Source: Bacteroidota bacterium (GTDB taxonomy: Bacteria > Bacteroidota > Bacteroidia > Bacteroidales > Paludibacteraceae). From it: a DNA stretch of 64,000 nucleotides. A program made the position numbers and the translations under genes. Shown here in pieces: positions 1 through 8,723 of this stretch; the stretch's first letter is position 1, and every line of letters begins with the position of its first letter. The notes under the pieces were generated by a model. The model made no database searches. It saw only the letters and a program-made list of their open reading frames with translations, and had not been told where the DNA came from. Location: contig JAEWAN010000034.1 in assembly GCA_023391625.1 (NCBI GenBank), positions 806,001 through 870,000 of the forward strand. Direction: 5' to 3'.

Positions 1-40
1 AAAAAATGTTATTAATTCATATTAAGATTATACAAACCGT

Positions 41-86
41 ACCCAATAAAAATGCCTGTGAATATTCACAGGCATTTTTATTGGGT
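41..86 (-). terminator. Perfect palindromic terminator after gpmA
   Basis: Two 23-nt arms (41-63 and 64-86) are exact reverse complements, giving a 46-bp palindrome with a GCCTGTG core and A/T-rich outer arms that supply a U-rich run in either direction. It begins 14 nt past the gpmA stop codon. It is best read as the factor-independent terminator of gpmA, and it could also stop transcription entering from the left edge of the window. Confidence 0.8.
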
Positions 87-99
87 AAAGCCGGACACG

Positions 100-846
100 C
101 TATTTCTTTTTTCCCTGATTAGCGACAGAGTCCATGAGTTTTTTTATTTCTTCCGGATCTCCAAGAAAATAATCTTTCACTAAATTTAAATCATCATCAA
201 ATTCAAAAACATAAGGTACTGCAGTAGGAAGATTAAAACTCACAATATCATCATTCGATATATTCTTTAAATATTTGATAACACCACGCAGACTATTACC
301 ATGAGCGGAGACCAACACTTCATTATGACACATCAAACTTGGAAATATCACTTCTTTCCAATAAGGCAATATACGTTCTACAGTATCATGCAAAGATTCC
401 GTCAACGGCAGATATTGCTTAGGTACCAAACTATACCGGGGATCATGCACTGGAGAACGCTCATCCCCAGCATCCAATGCAGCCGGCTGTACATCATAAC
501 TTCTCCGCCATAGCAACACCTGATCTTCTCCATATTTCTCTGCTGTTTCCGATTTATTCAGCCCCTGCAACATTCCATAATGTTTTTCATTTAATCTCCA
601 CGATTTTTCCACCGGAATCCAGTCCAAATCCATTTGATCCAGAATCAGATTCAAAGTTTTAACCGCCCTCTTTAAATAAGAAGTGAAAGCTATTTCAAAA
701 TGAAATCCTTGTTCTTTCATTAAAAGGGCAGCTTTTAAAGCTTCATTCATACCTTTTTCCGACAAATCGACATCCGTCCAGCCGGTAAAACGATTCTCTT
801 TATTCCAGACACTTTCACCGTGCCTAATTAACACTATTCTTTTCAT
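100..846 (-). CDS. gpmA: 2,3-bisphosphoglycerate-dependent phosphoglycerate mutase
   Basis: Cytosolic glycolytic enzyme interconverting 3- and 2-phosphoglycerate through a phosphohistidine intermediate. The 248-residue protein has the histidine phosphatase signature RHGES at residues 8-12, with H9 as the phosphorylated histidine. R60, E87 and H182 (in AHGNS) sit where the catalytic residues of the E. coli enzyme lie, and the length matches the dPGM family. It is transcribed alone, away from the phosphohexomutase gene, and ends just before a perfect palindromic terminator. A candidate promoter lies about 190 nt upstream. Confidence 0.96.
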   Translation of the reverse strand: MKRIVLIRHGESVWNKENRFTGWTDVDLSEKGMNEALKAALLMKEQGFHFEIAFTSYLKRAVKTLNLILDQMDLDWIPVEKSWRLNEKHYGMLQGLNKSETAEKYGEDQVLLWRRSYDVQPAALDAGDERSPVHDPRYSLVPKQYLPLTESLHDTVERILPYWKEVIFPSLMCHNEVLVSAHGNSLRGVIKYLKNISNDDIVSFNLPTAVPYVFEFDDDLNLVKDYFLGDPEEIKKLMDSVANQGKKK

Positions 847-1032
847 TTTACATACTATTTAGTTACTGGTAAGTTATTATATAAATAACAATTATCAGCT
901 CTCCTTTGTTTTCAAAAAACAAACTTTCATTTTTCAATACCATATTCCAGGATCAAGTATTATAAGTTTTTGCATAAACCTCTGACTTTTCATTTCCACG
1001 GATAAGAAATAAATCCACAAAAAACTAATTAT

Positions 1033-1040
1033 CAAAGCTA
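1033..1040 (-). promoter_or_regulatory. Possible -7 element for gpmA
   Basis: Read on the minus strand this is TAGCTTTG, an exact match to the Bacteroides -7 consensus TAnnTTTG. No clear TTTG -33 element lies at the usual 19-21 nt spacing, and the implied leader of about 180 nt is long, so support is modest. The 847-1141 gap otherwise shows nothing beyond this and the divergent promoter candidate for the phosphohexomutase. Confidence 0.3.
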
Positions 1041-1094
1041 TAAACACATGCACTGCTGAATAAAAAATCACTTCTGTTTTTCAAAAAAAAAGCC

Positions 1095-1102
1095 TAACTT
1101 TA
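1095..1102 (+). promoter_or_regulatory. Possible -7 element for the phosphohexomutase gene
   Basis: TAACTTTA differs from the Bacteroides -7 consensus TAnnTTTG only in the last base and lies 39 nt before the ATG at 1142. A T-rich stretch near 1075 sits at about the right distance for a -33 element. It would act divergently from the candidate gpmA promoter. Confidence 0.35.
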
Positions 1103-1141
1103 CACCCTCAAAATTTTGAAGTAACTAAACACATTCATGAC

Positions 1142-2890
1142 ATGGAAGATAATGCATTATTAAACGAAGTGATCGCAAAGGCCCAAATTTGGTTAGATGG
1201 GAACTACGATGCTGAGACCAAAGAAGAAATTCGTCGTATGCTGAACGCTGACGACAAAACCGAACTTATAGAATCTTTCTATAAAGACCTTGAATTCGGA
1301 ACCGGTGGTCTGCGCGGTATCATGGGAGTAGGCAGTAACAGAATGAATATTTATACAGTGGGAGCTGCAACCCAGGGTTTAAGCAACTACCTGAAATCAC
1401 AATTCAGCAAGGAGCCTCAAATCAGTGTAGTAATAGGACACGATTGCCGGAATAACAGCCGCAAATTTGCAGAAATTTCTGCAAACATATTCTCTGCTAA
1501 CGGAATTAAGGTGTATCTATTCGAAAGCCTCCGCCCTACCCCTGAAATTTCATTTGCTATCCGTCATTTAGGTTGCCAAAGCGGTATTATACTTACTGCC
1601 TCACACAACCCTAAAGAATATAACGGTTACAAAGCTTATTGGAATGACGGCGCTCAAATGATTGCCCCTCATGATGTCAACGTAATAAATGAAGTCAATA
1701 AAATTACAAACGTTGATGATATCAAATTTACAGGAAATCCATCTTTGATTGAAATTATTGGCGAAGAAATTGACAAAATCTATATTGATAAAATCAAAAC
1801 CTTGTCACTATCTCCTGATTCTATCAAGAAACACAGCGATTTAAAAATCGTATATACTCCTATACACGGAACCGGAGTAAAACTTGTTCCTCAAGCATTA
1901 AAAGCATACGGTTTTACCAATATTATTCACGTTCCGGAACAGGATGTCGTTAGCGGAGACTTTCCTACCGTAATATCTCCTAACCCGGAAGAACCTGCTG
2001 CTTTGGAAATGGCTGTAAAAAAAGCAAAAGAAACTGATGCCGATATCGTAATGGCTTCTGACCCGGATTCAGACCGTATGGGTATTGCCGTTAAAAATGA
2101 AAAAGGAGAATGGGTGCTTATCAACGGTAACCAGACATGCATGATGTTTGTCTATTATCTGATCCGTCGTTGGAAAGAACTCGGAAAATTAAAAGGCAAT
2201 GAATACGTAGTAAAGACCATTGTTACTACCGAAATAATCAAAGATATTGCTCAAAAAGATAATGTAGAACTATACGACTGCTACACCGGATTCAAATGGA
2301 TTGCTGCCGTTATGCGTGAAAACGAAGGTAAGAAAGAATACATCGGTGGTGGTGAAGAAAGCTACGGATTCCTGGCTGAAACTTTTGTACGCGACAAGGA
2401 TGCAGTATCTGCTTGCGCTTTAATGGCCGAAGTTGCTGCATGGGCTAAGGACAACGGTAAATCCGTTTACGAATTATTACAAGATATCTATCTTGAATAT
2501 GGTTACGGAAAAGAAAAAGGAATCTCTGTTGTACGTAAAGGTAAATCTGGTGCAGAAGAAATAGCTGCTATTATGACTAACTTCCGTAACAATCCGCCTA
2601 AAGAAATAGCCGGTTCTAAAATTAAAACAATCAAAGACTACCTGACTCTGGTAGAAAAAGATGGCAATGGCAACGAAACCGGCAAGCTGGATATGCCTGT
2701 AACTTCAAATGTAATTCAATTCTTCACGGAAGACGGTACAAAAATATCTGTACGTCCTTCAGGAACAGAACCTAAAATTAAATTTTACGTAGAAGTACGG
2801 GGAGATATGAAGTCACGGGAAGATTTCAATCAGGCTGAAGCTACTGCTACTCAAAAAATCGAAGCTGTACGCAAATCATTAGGTGTATAA
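1142..2890 (+). CDS. Phosphoglucomutase/phosphomannomutase (alpha-D-phosphohexomutase)
   Basis: Interconverts sugar 1- and 6-phosphates, feeding both glycolysis and sugar-nucleotide synthesis for the polysaccharide loci here. The 582-residue protein has the full four-domain layout: catalytic phosphoserine loop TASHNP (S154), metal loop with D307, D309 and D311 in DPDSDR, sugar-binding loop GGGEES at 402-407, and the C-terminal phosphate-binding loop RPSGTEPK. The length fits the PgcA/ManB-like group of long phosphohexomutases, so glucose versus mannose preference cannot be called. A hairpin terminator follows at 2913-2945. Confidence 0.93.
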   Translation: MEDNALLNEVIAKAQIWLDGNYDAETKEEIRRMLNADDKTELIESFYKDLEFGTGGLRGIMGVGSNRMNIYTVGAATQGLSNYLKSQFSKEPQISVVIGHDCRNNSRKFAEISANIFSANGIKVYLFESLRPTPEISFAIRHLGCQSGIILTASHNPKEYNGYKAYWNDGAQMIAPHDVNVINEVNKITNVDDIKFTGNPSLIEIIGEEIDKIYIDKIKTLSLSPDSIKKHSDLKIVYTPIHGTGVKLVPQALKAYGFTNIIHVPEQDVVSGDFPTVISPNPEEPAALEMAVKKAKETDADIVMASDPDSDRMGIAVKNEKGEWVLINGNQTCMMFVYYLIRRWKELGKLKGNEYVVKTIVTTEIIKDIAQKDNVELYDCYTGFKWIAAVMRENEGKKEYIGGGEESYGFLAETFVRDKDAVSACALMAEVAAWAKDNGKSVYELLQDIYLEYGYGKEKGISVVRKGKSGAEEIAAIMTNFRNNPPKEIAGSKIKTIKDYLTLVEKDGNGNETGKLDMPVTSNVIQFFTEDGTKISVRPSGTEPKIKFYVEVRGDMKSREDFNQAEATATQKIEAVRKSLGV

Positions 2891-2912
2891 CCAATTCATA
2901 TTATATCTGCAG

Positions 2913-2945
2913 AAACGCTGTCCTTTTAAATAAGGACAGCGTTTT
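2913..2945 (+). terminator. Terminator after the phosphohexomutase gene
   Basis: A 13-bp stem (AAACGCTGTCCTT at 2913-2925 pairing with 2932-2944) with a 6-nt loop runs into TTTT. It separates the phosphohexomutase gene from the radical SAM gene 71 nt downstream. Confidence 0.75.
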
Positions 2946-2961
2946 CCATACCATATAGACA

Positions 2962-3906
2962 ATGGACAAAGAAAGATATCTTAATTATAATAAAATTCTT
3001 AAAAACGAATTTTCCGAACGTATTCAGAAAATATCTATCAATGCCGGATTCACTTGTCCCAACCGCGACGGCAGCAAAGGTACGGGAGGATGTACCTATT
3101 GTAATAACCAGACATTCAGTCCGGAATACTGCAAACCGATCAAAAGCGTAAGCGAACAAGTGGAAGAAGGCATACGTTTTTTTCATCATAAATACCAAAA
3201 TCAGTATTATTTAGCCTACTTCCAATCCTACACCAATACATATGCAGATATAGATGTTTTAAAATCCAGATACGAAGAAGCCCTCTCCCATCCCAAAGTT
3301 GTAGGCCTTGTCATAGGTACCCGCCCTGACTGTATTAATGATGAGCTACTAAGCTATTTGACCAAATTATCAGAACAATACTACATAATGGTTGAATATG
3401 GCATTGAATCAACCTGCGATGAAACATTAAAATTAATCAATCGGGGACACAACTATAACTGTTGTAAAGAAGCTATAATCAAAACTGCCGAACTAGGCAT
3501 ACGTACAGGAGCACATTTAATATTGGGATTGCCACAAGAAAGTCGTGACACAATTTTATCGCACGCCCAAAACATATCCTCACTACCCATTACCTCCTTA
3601 AAACTGCACCAGCTACAAATTATCAAAGGAACGAAAATGGCGGAACAGTTCTGTAACCACCCGGAATGGTTTCATCTATACAATCCGGATGAATACATAA
3701 ACCTTGTCATTGATTTTTTGGAATTATTAAACCCCACTATAGCCATAGAACGATTTATATCACAGTCTCCCAGCGAATTGCTCATAGCACCAGGCTGGAA
3801 ATTAAAAAACTTTGAATTTACTGACAAGATAAAAAAACGGTTGACCGAACGAGACACATGGCAAGGAAAATATTATAAGACAGAACAAATCCAATATATC
3901 CATTAA
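2962..3906 (+). CDS. YhcC-type radical SAM protein (TIGR01212 family)
   Basis: A 314-residue radical S-adenosylmethionine protein. The cluster-binding cysteines are C32, C44 and C47: the last two form the CxxC pair in CTYCNN, and the first lies in TCPNRDG, the spacing typical of the YhcC/TIGR01212 family rather than the usual CxxxCxxC. The N-terminal RYLNYN and the later EYGIES and HLILGLP segments are also family-like. Its substrate is not established. It is monocistronic, between terminators at 2913-2945 and 3925-3977. Confidence 0.88.
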   Translation: MDKERYLNYNKILKNEFSERIQKISINAGFTCPNRDGSKGTGGCTYCNNQTFSPEYCKPIKSVSEQVEEGIRFFHHKYQNQYYLAYFQSYTNTYADIDVLKSRYEEALSHPKVVGLVIGTRPDCINDELLSYLTKLSEQYYIMVEYGIESTCDETLKLINRGHNYNCCKEAIIKTAELGIRTGAHLILGLPQESRDTILSHAQNISSLPITSLKLHQLQIIKGTKMAEQFCNHPEWFHLYNPDEYINLVIDFLELLNPTIAIERFISQSPSELLIAPGWKLKNFEFTDKIKKRLTERDTWQGKYYKTEQIQYIH

Positions 3907-3924
3907 GAATAAAAGGATTTCATA

Positions 3925-3977
3925 AAAACTTATAAAGGCGTGAAAAAACAATGTTTTTTCACGCCTTTATAAGTTTT
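3925..3977 (+). terminator. Long-stem terminator after the radical SAM gene
   Basis: A 25-bp perfect stem (3925-3949 with 3953-3977) closes on a 3-nt loop. The arms contain GGCGTG flanked by A and T tracts, giving a U-rich end on the plus strand. It lies 18 nt past the stop codon. Confidence 0.8.
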
Positions 3978-4405
3978 ACTTGTTCTATTAAGATATTATA
4001 CGATGTTTGTATAAAACACCTATTATTCTTATTTCTTTTCTGGTTTTTCCATTTTTAGTCACAATTCCGTCAAAATAGTTATGAATTATGTATTATATCC
4101 GTATGCAAATACTCACTTATCAGCTCAAAATACCCAAAGAACAGCCTTATCTTGCAGTGTCTTTCAGAACATACAGCGGTATGTTTATCAAAAGGCTATT
4201 ATAAAAGGGAGTGACAGACATTCCGGTCTATTGGAAATATGTTTATGCTACAACAATTATTAGTTAGTTATATGTTATGTTTCACGCATTCTGCTTAATC
4301 AAGCAAATAGGTAAAACAAAAATTTATTCTTGCAAAGTTTAAATAATTTGTTTTCATTTTTTCGATAGACCTGGAATGTTTGTTTTTTAATAAAAATCAA
4401 TACTT
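3978..4405. other. Intergenic stretch with no convincing gene
   Basis: About 430 nt between the radical SAM terminator and the 3' end of the GH105-like gene. Two short overlapping frames exist, a 60-codon one at 4081-4263 and a 33-codon one at 4103-4204, but neither gives a recognisable protein nor has an obvious promoter. I see no RNA gene, repeat or clear hairpin terminator for the minus-strand gene. It may be decayed sequence. Confidence 0.4.
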
Positions 4406-5560
4406 TTATTTTGACAACTCAACAGCAGCCAATATAAATGCAGCAATAGCAAGCTGATCGTTTTCCACTACCGGTAAATTTACGTAATAATTATATGAAG
4501 CATCGGTTCGTTTCAGATCAGCAGGGCTTGTTGATTGCATAAGTACCGTTCCATCACTATCCACACAATTCTTTAACAGTCCATTAAAGCCTTTCTTAGC
4601 TGCTTTCTGATATTTTTCCGGCAAATACCCATTATTCACTCCTTTAGCCAAAGAATATACAAACATCGCTGTGCCCGAAGACTCTCGGAAATTACCACCT
4701 TTTCTTGGTTTATCTGTAACCTGATACCACATGCCGGTTTTCTTATCTTGATATTTCACAGCAGAAGCTGCCAAACGATTAAATATACGTATCAAAGTAA
4801 TTCGTTGCCCATGATTTAATGGAAAATAATCCAATACATCCACAATAGACATCATAAACAAAGCTTGCCCCTGACTGAAAATAACCGGTGATAATCCTGT
4901 TGTTTTATCAGCCCAGCTTTGTGTTTTATCTTCATTCCATCCATAATAATTAAGTCTGCTCTTCTCATCCTGCGTATGTTTATCTATTTCTTCCAACTGA
5001 ATGGCAATGTCATTAAAAATAACATCTTCATTAAAAATAGCGCCATAAAGGGAATAAAAAGGGAAAGCCATAAACTCATCTATCCGGACTACTCCTTTAT
5101 CCCTGGCAGATAAACAGAATATACGGTCTGAAGTCCTCGGCTGTCTGTAAAACTGGCTTCGCAACACATACATAGAATTCAGGTATTCCCTTCCCCGGTT
5201 AAGTAAATAAAGATCATAAAAAAAATCTCCTCCATTCAAATTCAACATATTATACTCCGTCTGATCATAAGTCTTCACCCCTTCCGGAATTACAAAATAG
5301 TCTGCCACCCTCTCTGCCGCCAGAAAGCAGACGGAATCTCCCGTAGCATTAAATAATTTCAAAAAAGCTTTATTCAAAAAAGACAACTTATAATTCCATG
5401 TTACATTATCGCCAGGAGAGGCAAATATGTCAGCATTACGATTAATTTCAGCCACTGCCAATCTGCGGGCTGCTGCCAAATAATCAGTGTCCTGCTTTTT
5501 TGCATTAGTATATCCAACGACACAAAATACCGACAATATGATAAGAACAATTTTCTTCAT
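4406..5560 (-). CDS. Secreted GH105-like unsaturated glucuronyl/rhamnogalacturonyl hydrolase
   Basis: A 384-residue exported protein with a signal peptide at residues 1-20 ending in TNA. The fold is the (alpha/alpha)6 barrel of GH88/GH105 (YteR-like): D161 in IDEFMAFPF matches the catalytic acid segment, and SGTAMFVYSLAKGV near 295-308 is a strong family block. These enzymes remove the unsaturated uronic acid left by polysaccharide lyases, usually in the periplasm. The normally conserved segment resembling WGRGNGW is FSQGQALF at 228-235, so the substrate pocket is altered. No SusC/SusD or lyase gene is nearby. Activity is therefore uncertain although the family call is firm. Confidence 0.78.
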   Translation of the reverse strand: MKKIVLIILSVFCVVGYTNAKKQDTDYLAAARRLAVAEINRNADIFASPGDNVTWNYKLSFLNKAFLKLFNATGDSVCFLAAERVADYFVIPEGVKTYDQTEYNMLNLNGGDFFYDLYLLNRGREYLNSMYVLRSQFYRQPRTSDRIFCLSARDKGVVRIDEFMAFPFYSLYGAIFNEDVIFNDIAIQLEEIDKHTQDEKSRLNYYGWNEDKTQSWADKTTGLSPVIFSQGQALFMMSIVDVLDYFPLNHGQRITLIRIFNRLAASAVKYQDKKTGMWYQVTDKPRKGGNFRESSGTAMFVYSLAKGVNNGYLPEKYQKAAKKGFNGLLKNCVDSDGTVLMQSTSPADLKRTDASYNYYVNLPVVENDQLAIAAFILAAVELSK

Positions 5561-5771
5561 AAATAAAAATTATTAATAAGACTAATATATAACGTTTTAC
5601 AGTACAATACTACTTAGCATTTATTTTAATGTAACGGAACAAAAAATAAATTATTGACTTGCATTATACAAAGATGAAAATAAAATTTAATTTGAGCATG
5701 ATTTTTGTACTTTCAATATTTCTTAATTTTACTAAATAATAAAAATCAAGATATAACCGTTCTAATTTCAT

Positions 5772-6071
5772 ATGCGGAAAAAGAGCAAACCATCTTTAAT
5801 ATTTTGCTTATTCATGGATCTGGCAGGCATGGCCACCTACACATTTCCTCTTTTCGGAGAGTGGATAGACATTATATGGGCTCCCCTCTCTGCTTTCGTG
5901 TTTTATAACACCTTTGGCGGAAAAACGGGCAAGGTGGGTAGTATAATTAATTTAATAGAAGAGTTACTCCCCGGCTTTGACTTCATCCCCACTTTTACAT
6001 TGGGTTATATCTATCAGAGAATCCGCAAAAAGAATGATTTAATGGAAAATAGCCATAGCGTACCGCAATAA
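5772..6071 (+). CDS. Small membrane protein of unknown function
   Basis: A 99-residue protein with two hydrophobic segments at roughly residues 8-26 and 33-48, followed by a polar helix-forming stretch and a third weakly hydrophobic segment (FIPTFTLGYIY). The order of hydrophobic and glycine-rich segments is protein-like, and the reading frame is the only long one in this stretch, so it is probably a real gene. I do not recognise the family. It stands alone between the divergent GH105-like gene and nusB. Confidence 0.6.
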   Translation: MRKKSKPSLIFCLFMDLAGMATYTFPLFGEWIDIIWAPLSAFVFYNTFGGKTGKVGSIINLIEELLPGFDFIPTFTLGYIYQRIRKKNDLMENSHSVPQ

Positions 6072-6172
6072 GTATTTGTTAGACAACTTATATAAAGTCT
6101 TTGTGTAAAAGGCATTATCCATTCTTTCATATTTATAATATGCTATCGGGTGCATTATATGAAAAATAATTA

Positions 6173-6180
6173 TAACTTTG
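6173..6180 (+). promoter_or_regulatory. -7 element before nusB
   Basis: TAACTTTG matches the Bacteroides -7 consensus TAnnTTTG exactly, 30 nt before the nusB ATG at 6211. No TTTG -33 match is seen at 19-21 nt upstream. The TTG inside this element could be misread as a start codon extending nusB; the promoter reading argues against that. Confidence 0.45.
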
Positions 6181-6210
6181 CAACGCAAAAAAGCGTTTTT
6201 AGAAAGTTTT

Positions 6211-7161
6211 ATGATTAACAGAGCATTACTACGAATTAAGGTTATTCAAATCTTATATTCTTATTATAAAGGGGATGTAAAGTCATTGCCCTTGATTGAA
6301 AAAGAGTTTTTTTATAGTCTGGAAAAAACCTATGACTTGTATTTCCACCTTCTTCAACTTTCTATTGAAATTACCCGATACGCAGACTCCCTCATTGAAA
6401 CCAGACGTAATAAGTTGCGTCCGACAGAAAATGATTTAAATCCGAACACTCGTTTTATTGACAACCATTTCATCAAACAGCTTTCTGAGAATGAAAGCAT
6501 GTCAGAACATCTGTCCGAAACCAAGTTATCATGGGTAAACTATCCTGAATTAATCAAGAATTTATACAATAAAATTATTGAATCTGACTTCTATACGGAG
6601 TATATGGAATCAGAAATCAATGATTACGATTCAGATAAAGAGATCTGGAGAAAAATATATAAGAGAATTATCCTTTGGGATGAAGATTTAGATGAAGCGA
6701 TAGAAGAACAAAGCATCTTCTGGACGGACGATGTAGAAACAATTATCAGTTTCGTAATCAAAACCATAAAAAAATTCGATCAGGAAACAGGTAGCTTACA
6801 GGAATTACTGCCCATGTTCCGTGATGACGAAGACAGAGAATTTGGAAAAAAACTCCTGCGCGCTACGATACAAAACGAAAAGGAATATCAAAGTATCATT
6901 GATGAATATACAAAGAACTGGGAGCTTGAACGTATCGCCTTTATGGACATCCTTATTATGCAGACAGCCATAGCTGAATTATGTGCTTTCCCTACTATTC
7001 CGGTAAACGTCACACTAAACGAATACATTGAAATTTCTAAAAAATACAGTACAGAAAAAAGTGGAACCTTCATCAATGGAGTGCTGGACAAGATTTTTGC
7101 ACAATTAAAGTCCGAAAACAAATTTTTAAAAGTTGTTATGTTTACGGAAAATCAGAAATAA
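6211..7161 (+). CDS. nusB: Transcription antitermination factor NusB
   Basis: NusB binds boxA RNA with S10 (NusE) and helps ribosomal RNA transcription avoid termination. The C-terminal third is classic NusB: a helix beginning ELERIAFMDILIMQ, then the FPTIPVNVTLNEYIEISKKYS segment and SGTFINGVLDKI. At 316 residues it is about twice the size of enterobacterial NusB, because an acidic helical insertion (roughly residues 80-200) separates the N-terminal MINRALLRIK helix from the core, as in other Bacteroidetes. The start at 6211 is chosen over an upstream TTG because that codon lies in the -7 promoter element. It heads a nusB-yajC-ybbR run. Confidence 0.92.
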   Translation: MINRALLRIKVIQILYSYYKGDVKSLPLIEKEFFYSLEKTYDLYFHLLQLSIEITRYADSLIETRRNKLRPTENDLNPNTRFIDNHFIKQLSENESMSEHLSETKLSWVNYPELIKNLYNKIIESDFYTEYMESEINDYDSDKEIWRKIYKRIILWDEDLDEAIEEQSIFWTDDVETIISFVIKTIKKFDQETGSLQELLPMFRDDEDREFGKKLLRATIQNEKEYQSIIDEYTKNWELERIAFMDILIMQTAIAELCAFPTIPVNVTLNEYIEISKKYSTEKSGTFINGVLDKIFAQLKSENKFLKVVMFTENQK

Positions 7162-7166
7162 TCAAT

Positions 7167-7174
7167 TATATTTG
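7167..7174 (+). promoter_or_regulatory. -7 element before yajC
   Basis: TATATTTG matches TAnnTTTG exactly and begins 6 nt after the nusB stop codon. A TTTA at 7141-7144 lies 22 nt upstream as a weak -33 candidate. The implied yajC leader is about 78 nt, so yajC may have its own promoter in addition to read-through. Confidence 0.4.
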
Positions 7175-7258
7175 TACTGTGTATACAATGTGATGGTCCA
7201 TCAGTTTCAGAACTGAAATAACAAACAGAATAATTACATAATTAAATAACAATAAAAA

Positions 7259-7588
7259 ATGAATTTACTAAGCATTTTATTACAAGCAGAAGGAGCAGCC
7301 CCAAGTGGAGCAGCGGGATACTCAGGATTAATCATGATGGTTTTAATCTTCGTCGTATTCTATTTCTTCATGATACGTCCACAATCAAAACGTCAAAAAG
7401 AAATTAAGAAACAGCGTGATGCTATGAAAGCCGGAGACAAAGTAGTAACTTCCGGCGGAATATATGGTAGAGTGAAAGATATTAAAGAAAATGCTGTTAT
7501 CATAGAAATAGCTGAGAACGTTAGGATTAAAGTAGACAAAAACTCTGTTTTTGTAGCTGCTGAAGACATTCAGCAACCTGCAAAATAA
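7259..7588 (+). CDS. yajC: Preprotein translocase accessory subunit YajC
   Basis: A 109-residue single-span membrane protein associated with the SecDF-YajC complex. A glycine/alanine-rich N-terminus is followed by one transmembrane helix (about residues 22-40) ending in the hallmark FMIRPQSKRQKE. The soluble part has MKAGDKVVTSGGIYGRV and an ENV-R-KV-KNSV segment, matching the YajC beta-rich domain. It sits between nusB and a ybbR-like gene, a common order in Bacteroidales. Confidence 0.95.
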   Translation: MNLLSILLQAEGAAPSGAAGYSGLIMMVLIFVVFYFFMIRPQSKRQKEIKKQRDAMKAGDKVVTSGGIYGRVKDIKENAVIIEIAENVRIKVDKNSVFVAAEDIQQPAK

Positions 7589-7694
7589 TAAGCCGGACTC
7601 CCGCCCGGTTATATTCAAAATAAATTAATTTCGGATAAATCATTTCGGCGAATTAATTGATTTGAGTATTCCTAACATGCATTGAATCAGCTAT

Positions 7695-8723
7695 ATGTCA
7701 GACAACCAAGGCATACAAATATTAAAAAATATATGGGAAAAGTTTAAGGCGTTTCTTTTTTCAAAGGATGCCTTAATCTTTTTATTTTTTCTCTTATTAT
7801 CTTTTACTTTCTGGTTTGCCAATGCATTAAACAAAAACAGGGACGCCAATATAGAAATACCGCTTCGTTATACCGGAATTCCTCAGGACGTGGTTATTTC
7901 CAATAAGGTCCCAACAGAGATGAAAGTTGGTGTAAAAGATGAAGGGCTCAACCTTTTTGCTTATACACGTAAACGTATTCTTCCTCTAAATATAGATATT
8001 CCCCCGGCTTCCATAAAGTCGGGATATATGAAAATGACCTCAGACCAGATATTAAATCGTCTGTCGCATCATTTACGCCCTACAACTACAATACTAAATT
8101 TCAATCCGGATTCAATCGTCGTCACATTTGAACGGTTAGACTCTGTAATATTGCCCATAAAACTGATTTCAGATATAGAACTGGCTCATCAGCATATTTT
8201 CAGCGACAGTATACAGATCAATCCTGAATATATCACGGCATACGGAACAAAAGAATCATTGGATTCTCTAAAAAAAATCTATACGGAGCCCATACGTTTC
8301 ACAAATTTGGGAGACTCTGTTTCCATGACAGTACCATTGGTCTCTACTCCGGGGGTCAGCTACTCTGCAAATGAGACTGAAGTCAAAATAAACGTTGAAA
8401 TGTTTACCGAGAAAAAAGTTCAGCTTCCCGTCACATTCGTAAACGTTCCGTCTAAATTCTCTATAAGATCTTTCCCTGCATTTATAGAAGTAAGGTATAA
8501 CATCGGATTAAGTCAGTATAACACACCACAAGATAAAATAACTGTCTTTATCGATTACAATGATATAAAAAAGAGCAACCAGGAAAAGCTCAAAGTAAAA
8601 GTACAAAGTCATTCTCCCAAAATCTTCAACATAAGAACCCTCCCTGAAGAAATTGAATTCATCATTGAAGAACGGGATGAAGTTTATTTAATACCTGAAT
8701 ATGAAAACAATTCAAATGGTTGA
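7695..8723 (+). CDS. YbbR-like domain protein
   Basis: A 342-residue membrane-anchored protein with one N-terminal transmembrane helix (about residues 25-45) followed by a cytoplasmic or periplasmic region of YbbR-like beta repeats. Typical features are IPLRYTGIPQDVVISNKVPTE near the start of the soluble part and later VPVTF-NVP and PAFIEV stretches. In Firmicutes the YbbR protein CdaR regulates the di-AMP cyclase CdaA; the Bacteroidetes role is not established. Its 3' end overlaps the aminotransferase gene by 23 nt in another frame, implying coupled translation. In many relatives coaE follows here; here a sugar-nucleotide operon does. Confidence 0.85.
   Translation: MSDNQGIQILKNIWEKFKAFLFSKDALIFLFFLLLSFTFWFANALNKNRDANIEIPLRYTGIPQDVVISNKVPTEMKVGVKDEGLNLFAYTRKRILPLNIDIPPASIKSGYMKMTSDQILNRLSHHLRPTTTILNFNPDSIVVTFERLDSVILPIKLISDIELAHQHIFSDSIQINPEYITAYGTKESLDSLKKIYTEPIRFTNLGDSVSMTVPLVSTPGVSYSANETEVKINVEMFTEKKVQLPVTFVNVPSKFSIRSFPAFIEVRYNIGLSQYNTPQDKITVFIDYNDIKKSNQEKLKVKVQSHSPKIFNIRTLPEEIEFIIEERDEVYLIPEYENNSNG

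Noticed and set aside
4081..4263. A 60-codon frame and an overlapping 33-codon frame (4103-4204) in the gap after the radical SAM gene
   Set aside because: Both are short with no recognisable product, no promoter match and no close neighbour; chance frames in A/T-rich sequence.
6178..6210. TTG start giving NusB eleven extra residues
   Set aside because: The TTG is inside an exact TAnnTTTG promoter element, and the conserved NusB N-terminus begins at the ATG at 6211.
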